Source: an uncultured Moheibacter sp.
Lineage (GTDB): Bacteria > Bacteroidota > Bacteroidia > Flavobacteriales > Weeksellaceae
Direction of reading: 5' to 3'
Assembly (NCBI GenBank): GCA_937875605.1
Contig: CALLXZ010000009.1
Coordinates: forward strand, 1-8,888
Length of the DNA: 8,888 bases
Below the pieces are notes generated by a model. It saw only the letters and a list, made by a program, of their open reading frames with translations, did not search any database and was not told the origin of the DNA. The position numbers were made by a program, and so were the translations under genes. Below are positions 6,490-8,888 of this stretch, in pieces (the first letter of the stretch is position 1; each line of letters begins with the position of its first letter).

Positions 6490-6542
6490 TCTAAATTTAT
6501 ACAAGCAGAATTAATCTTTATTAACATCAAAAACTCACGACT

Positions 6543-7301
6543 ATGAGAAGAAAAATAGTAGCCGGAAACTGGAAAATGAACCTGACATTTCAACAGGCAA
6601 AAGAATTAGCATTGCGACTAAATACTTGGGTAAAAACCAACAAACCGGTTGCGGAAATCATCGTAGCTCCGACTCATTTGTATTTGGAACAACTCAATAA
6701 AGATTTAGCAAACAGCCATATAATTGTAGCTTCTCAAAACGTTTCAGCGATGGAGAATGGTGCTTATACTGGAGATGTTTCGGCGGAACAATTATTGTCC
6801 ATCGGAACGAAAATGAGCATCGTAGGTCATTCAGAAAGAAGAGCTTACCATCATGAACAAGACAAATACATCGGAAAAAAAATTACACATCTCTATGAGC
6901 ACGGTATGAGTCCAATTTTGTGTGTGGGCGAAAAATTAGAAGACCGGGATAGCGGAAGACACTTTGATGTGGTCGAAGAACAAATTACCGTGGCGCTAGA
7001 AAGACAAAATGTAGATGATTTAAAAAACCTAATCGTAGCTTACGAGCCGGTTTGGGCAATTGGCACCGGAAAAACGGCTTCTCCGGATCAAGCACAAGAA
7101 ATGCACGCATTTATCCGTAAAACCATCGGCGGACAACATGGAATTTCAGTTGCTAATAGCACCAGTATTCTTTACGGAGGAAGTGTAAATGCGGGAAATG
7201 CACGTGATCTATTTGAGCAATATGACATAGATGGAGCGTTGGTGGGAGGTGCTTCCTTAAAATTAGACGATTTTACAACCATTATTTCCGCGAGAAAATA
7301 A
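6543..7301 (+). CDS. tpiA: Triose-phosphate isomerase
   Basis: A complete 252-residue, normal-length glycolytic enzyme interconverting dihydroxyacetone phosphate and glyceraldehyde 3-phosphate in the cytoplasm. The catalytic set is intact: Asn9 and Lys11 in GNWKMN, electrophile His96 in IVGHSERR, base Glu168 in AYEPVWAIGTGKTA, with the flexible phosphate-gripping loop right after it. The phosphate-binding segments SILYGGSVN (208-216) and GALVGGASL (231-239) complete the barrel. The start is the ATG at 6543, since the enzyme begins directly with the first beta strand (MRRKIVAGNWKMN). It is the first gene of a probable three-gene operon: prmA begins 24 nt after its stop with no terminator between. 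A consensus -7 box at 6482 supports separate transcription from the permease gene. Confidence 0.98.
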   Translation: MRRKIVAGNWKMNLTFQQAKELALRLNTWVKTNKPVAEIIVAPTHLYLEQLNKDLANSHIIVASQNVSAMENGAYTGDVSAEQLLSIGTKMSIVGHSERRAYHHEQDKYIGKKITHLYEHGMSPILCVGEKLEDRDSGRHFDVVEEQITVALERQNVDDLKNLIVAYEPVWAIGTGKTASPDQAQEMHAFIRKTIGGQHGISVANSTSILYGGSVNAGNARDLFEQYDIDGALVGGASLKLDDFTTIISARK

Positions 7302-7325
7302 TTTCGTATTTATTAAACAATTGAA

Positions 7326-8153
7326 ATGAATTATATCGAATACCGCTTTTCCATCTCGCCCCTTGAGCCGTGGAGAGAAATACTTGTGGCTTTATTGGCC
7401 GAATGTGAATTTGACAGTTTTGTAGAAACTGAAAATGGCATGGACGCTTATGTAAAAGTTGAATTGGAAAATGAATCCGAAATCAATGAACAAATTGAAT
7501 CAATTACCGAAGCGAGTATTGATTATTTCCGAACTGAAATTGAACAACAAAATTGGAATGAAGAATGGGAATCTAACTTTCATCCCATCATCGTAAATGA
7601 TCAATGTTACATCAGAGCAGAATTTCACGAACCAAAACCTGAAATTCCTTATGAAATCGTCATCCAACCCAAAATGTCATTTGGAACCGGACATCATGAA
7701 ACCACTCACCTAATGGTAGAATACATTTTGGAAACCGAATTTACGGGAAAAGATACGCTCGACATGGGTTGTGGAACTTCAATATTAGGAATTCTTGCCA
7801 AAAAAAGAGGCGCTGCATACACAGAAGGAATTGATATAGACGAATGGTCAATTGAGAACTCTGCTGAAAATGCACAACGAAATCAAGTCGAAATGACCGT
7901 TCGATTAGGAGATGCAGAAATATTGGGCAATCGGAATTTTGACATCATTTTGGCCAATATTCAACGAAATATCCTGATGGAAGACATCCCAAAATACATA
8001 AAAGTTCTTAATTTTGCAGGAGAATTGATACTCAGCGGATTGATGGTGCCCGATTTTGAAGATATCAAATCAAAATGTGAAGAAAATGGCTTGACTTTTG
8101 TTTCCAGAAAACAACGAAATGATTGGATTGCTTTAAAATTTTTAAAAAATTAA
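7326..8153 (+). CDS. prmA: Ribosomal protein L11 methyltransferase
   Basis: A complete 275-residue PrmA, which uses S-adenosylmethionine to methylate ribosomal protein L11. The N-terminal substrate-recognition domain covers about 1-90, ending in NWNEEWESNFHP (76-87), a PrmA signature. The linker and start of the catalytic domain carry MSFGTGHHETT (117-127). The Rossmann-fold methyltransferase domain has motif I LDMGCGTSILGI (145-156), Asp170/Asp172 at the end of strand 2 (EGIDIDEWSI) for cofactor ribose binding, and ILANIQRNIL (208-217), the NxxxN-type motif of PrmA. The N-terminal domain appears shorter than in E. coli, as I recall for Bacteroidetes PrmA. Loss of PrmA is tolerated in several bacteria, so it is probably not essential. 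It lies between tpiA (24 nt) and clpS (15 nt to the favoured start) in one probable transcript. Confidence 0.96.
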   Translation: MNYIEYRFSISPLEPWREILVALLAECEFDSFVETENGMDAYVKVELENESEINEQIESITEASIDYFRTEIEQQNWNEEWESNFHPIIVNDQCYIRAEFHEPKPEIPYEIVIQPKMSFGTGHHETTHLMVEYILETEFTGKDTLDMGCGTSILGILAKKRGAAYTEGIDIDEWSIENSAENAQRNQVEMTVRLGDAEILGNRNFDIILANIQRNILMEDIPKYIKVLNFAGELILSGLMVPDFEDIKSKCEENGLTFVSRKQRNDWIALKFLKN

Positions 8154-8168
8154 TTTCAATTGAATAAA

Positions 8169-8465
8169 ATGTTAAACGTAAAATTTCAGACAAATCCTCT
8201 TTGGAAAGAAGACTTTGATGTTGACGTTTTGATAGAAGAGGAAGAAAAAAAGGTATTGGTGCTTCACAATGATGAAGTGAATACTTTTGATTTTGTTATA
8301 GTATCCTTAATGGATGTTTGCTTGCATACAATCGAACAAGCGGAACAATGCACTTGGCTGGTTCACTACAAAGGAAAATGTGAAGTGAAATCAGGAAGTT
8401 TTGATTTTCTGGAACCTATGTGCACTTCTCTTTTGGAACGAGGCTTAAGTGCAGAAATTATGTAA
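8169..8465 (+). CDS. clpS: ATP-dependent Clp protease adaptor ClpS
   Basis: A 98-residue ClpS, the adaptor that binds N-terminal destabilising residues (N-degrons) and hands substrates to the ClpA/ClpC-ClpP protease. The N-terminal extension (about 1-27) is acidic towards its end (EEEE at 23-26), followed by the core with HNDEVNTFDFVI (33-44) and VHYKGKC (65-71). Asn34, Asp35 and His66 correspond to the residues that hold the substrate amino group in E. coli ClpS. The C-terminus RGLSAEIM is typical of the Bacteroidetes group. Two in-frame starts exist, TTG at 8160 and ATG at 8169; the ATG is preferred, and the protein would be 101 residues with the TTG. It is the last gene of the tpiA-prmA-clpS run, with a strong hairpin beginning at the base after its stop codon. 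Confidence 0.92.
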   Translation: MLNVKFQTNPLWKEDFDVDVLIEEEEKKVLVLHNDEVNTFDFVIVSLMDVCLHTIEQAEQCTWLVHYKGKCEVKSGSFDFLEPMCTSLLERGLSAEIM

Positions 8466-8494
8466 AAAACCGGAGTTATTTATACTCCGGTTTT
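8466..8494. terminator. Bidirectional terminator between clpS and msrA
   Basis: Perfect 11-bp inverted repeat AAAACCGGAGT (8466-8476) and ACTCCGGTTTT (8484-8494) around a 7-nt loop. The A-run on one side and T-run on the other let it work in both directions, suiting convergent clpS and msrA. It begins directly after the clpS stop and overlaps the last codons of msrA. Confidence 0.88.
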
Positions 8495-8888
8495 AATTTA
8501 TCATGAAATTTCTTTAAAAATTTATCCACTTTTGGTGCAATTACGACAGAGCAATATGGATTTTGTCCACCATCGTTTACATAATAATTCTGATGATATT
8601 CTTCAGCAGAATAGAATTTATCCAAAGGAACCACTTGCGTAGTAAAACTTCCATCGTATAAATCCGAAGCTTCATATTCTTTAATTGAGCGATCAGCAGA
8701 AAGTTTCTGTTCTTCATTTTCATATAAAATGATCGAACGGTATTGAGTACCTACATCATTTCCCTGTCGGTTTAGCTGCGTAGGATCGTGCACCGTCCAA
8801 AAGACATCTAAAAGTTCATCAAATGAAATAATTTCAGGATTAAAAACTACCTGAACTACTTCAGCATGACCAGTTGTACCTTTACTCA
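8476..8888 (-). CDS. msrA: Peptide-methionine (S)-S-oxide reductase MsrA (N-terminus outside window)
   Basis: The C-terminal 136 or so residues of MsrA, which reduces methionine-S-sulfoxide in proteins and repairs oxidative damage. The open frame runs to the window edge, so the start and the catalytic GCFW cysteine motif lie beyond base 8888. What is visible is diagnostic: GTTGHAEVVQVVFNPE near the edge, then LDVFWTVHDPTQLNRQGNDV and GTQYRS, the best conserved MsrA blocks, then KFYSAEEYHQNYY, and NPYCSVVIAPKVDKF with a cysteine that could serve in recycling. The tail ends at KLKPEYK. A GTG at 8793 lies inside the VHDPTQLNRQGNDVG block and is not a real start. It is convergent with clpS, and the last codons are embedded in the shared terminator stem. 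No MsrB domain follows, so this is the single-domain form at its C-terminal side. Confidence 0.95.
   Translation of the reverse strand, partial: SKGTTGHAEVVQVVFNPEIISFDELLDVFWTVHDPTQLNRQGNDVGTQYRSIILYENEEQKLSADRSIKEYEASDLYDGSFTTQVVPLDKFYSAEEYHQNYYVNDGGQNPYCSVVIAPKVDKFLKKFHDKLKPEYK

Noticed and set aside
6473..6528. Direct repeat TTAACATC at 6473-6480 and 6521-6528, flanking the tpiA -7 box
   Set aside because: Eight bases in a very AT-rich 110-nt gap, only two copies and a spacing of 48 nt; not enough to call an operator.
6120..6593. 157-codon minus-strand frame over the permease end and tpiA start
   Set aside because: It is antisense to two conserved genes, with no family resemblance; a by-product of the AT-rich code.
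8160..8168. TTG at 8160 as the clpS start
   Set aside because: An ATG lies in frame three codons later, and the extra residues MNK add nothing conserved.

Overview
The window looks like an ordinary chromosomal core region of a low-GC Bacteroidota bacterium, most likely of class Flavobacteriia. Four lines of evidence point there. Promoter-like boxes match the Bacteroidetes consensus (TTTG, 17-23 nt, TAnnTTTG). No start codon has a recognisable Shine-Dalgarno sequence. The DUF1599 and DoxX/BT_3928-type proteins are typical of the phylum. The order DUF1599 - DoxX protein - permease - tpiA - prmA - clpS also resembles flavobacterial chromosomes; that last point is from memory and was not searched. 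The genus cannot be fixed from the sequence.

Layout: (1) 1-879, minus: most of typA/bipA, with its 3' part cut by the window edge and a good promoter at 897-927. (2) 966-1787, minus: a class I-like PPK2 polyphosphate kinase. It is divergent from (3) 1884-2663, plus: a Mn-type superoxide dismutase carrying a lipoprotein signal, closed by a strong terminator. (4) 2716-3537, minus: folP, convergent with sod and divergent from (5) 3591-5273, plus: a tandem-repeat DUF1599 protein followed 18 nt later by a five-helix DoxX membrane protein with a thioredoxin-like tail. (6) 5356-6432, plus: a lone DppB/OppB-type ABC permease preceded by a 25-nt imperfect palindrome. (7) 6543-8465, plus: tpiA, prmA and clpS, tightly spaced and ending in a strong terminator. 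(8) 8476-8888, minus: the C-terminal part of msrA, cut by the window edge, its last codons lying inside that terminator.

How the genes fit together: most are housekeeping genes (GTPase-assisted ribosome function, folate synthesis, glycolysis, L11 methylation, N-degron recognition). SOD, MsrA, PPK2 and TypA are all linked to stress tolerance in other bacteria, but nothing here shows that they are co-regulated. No RNA gene, mobile element, CRISPR array or phage remnant was seen, and no gene-free stretch exceeds about 110 bases. The least understood parts are the DUF1599/DoxX pair, the lipoprotein SOD and the orphan permease with its upstream palindrome. I found no convincing new multi-gene system.
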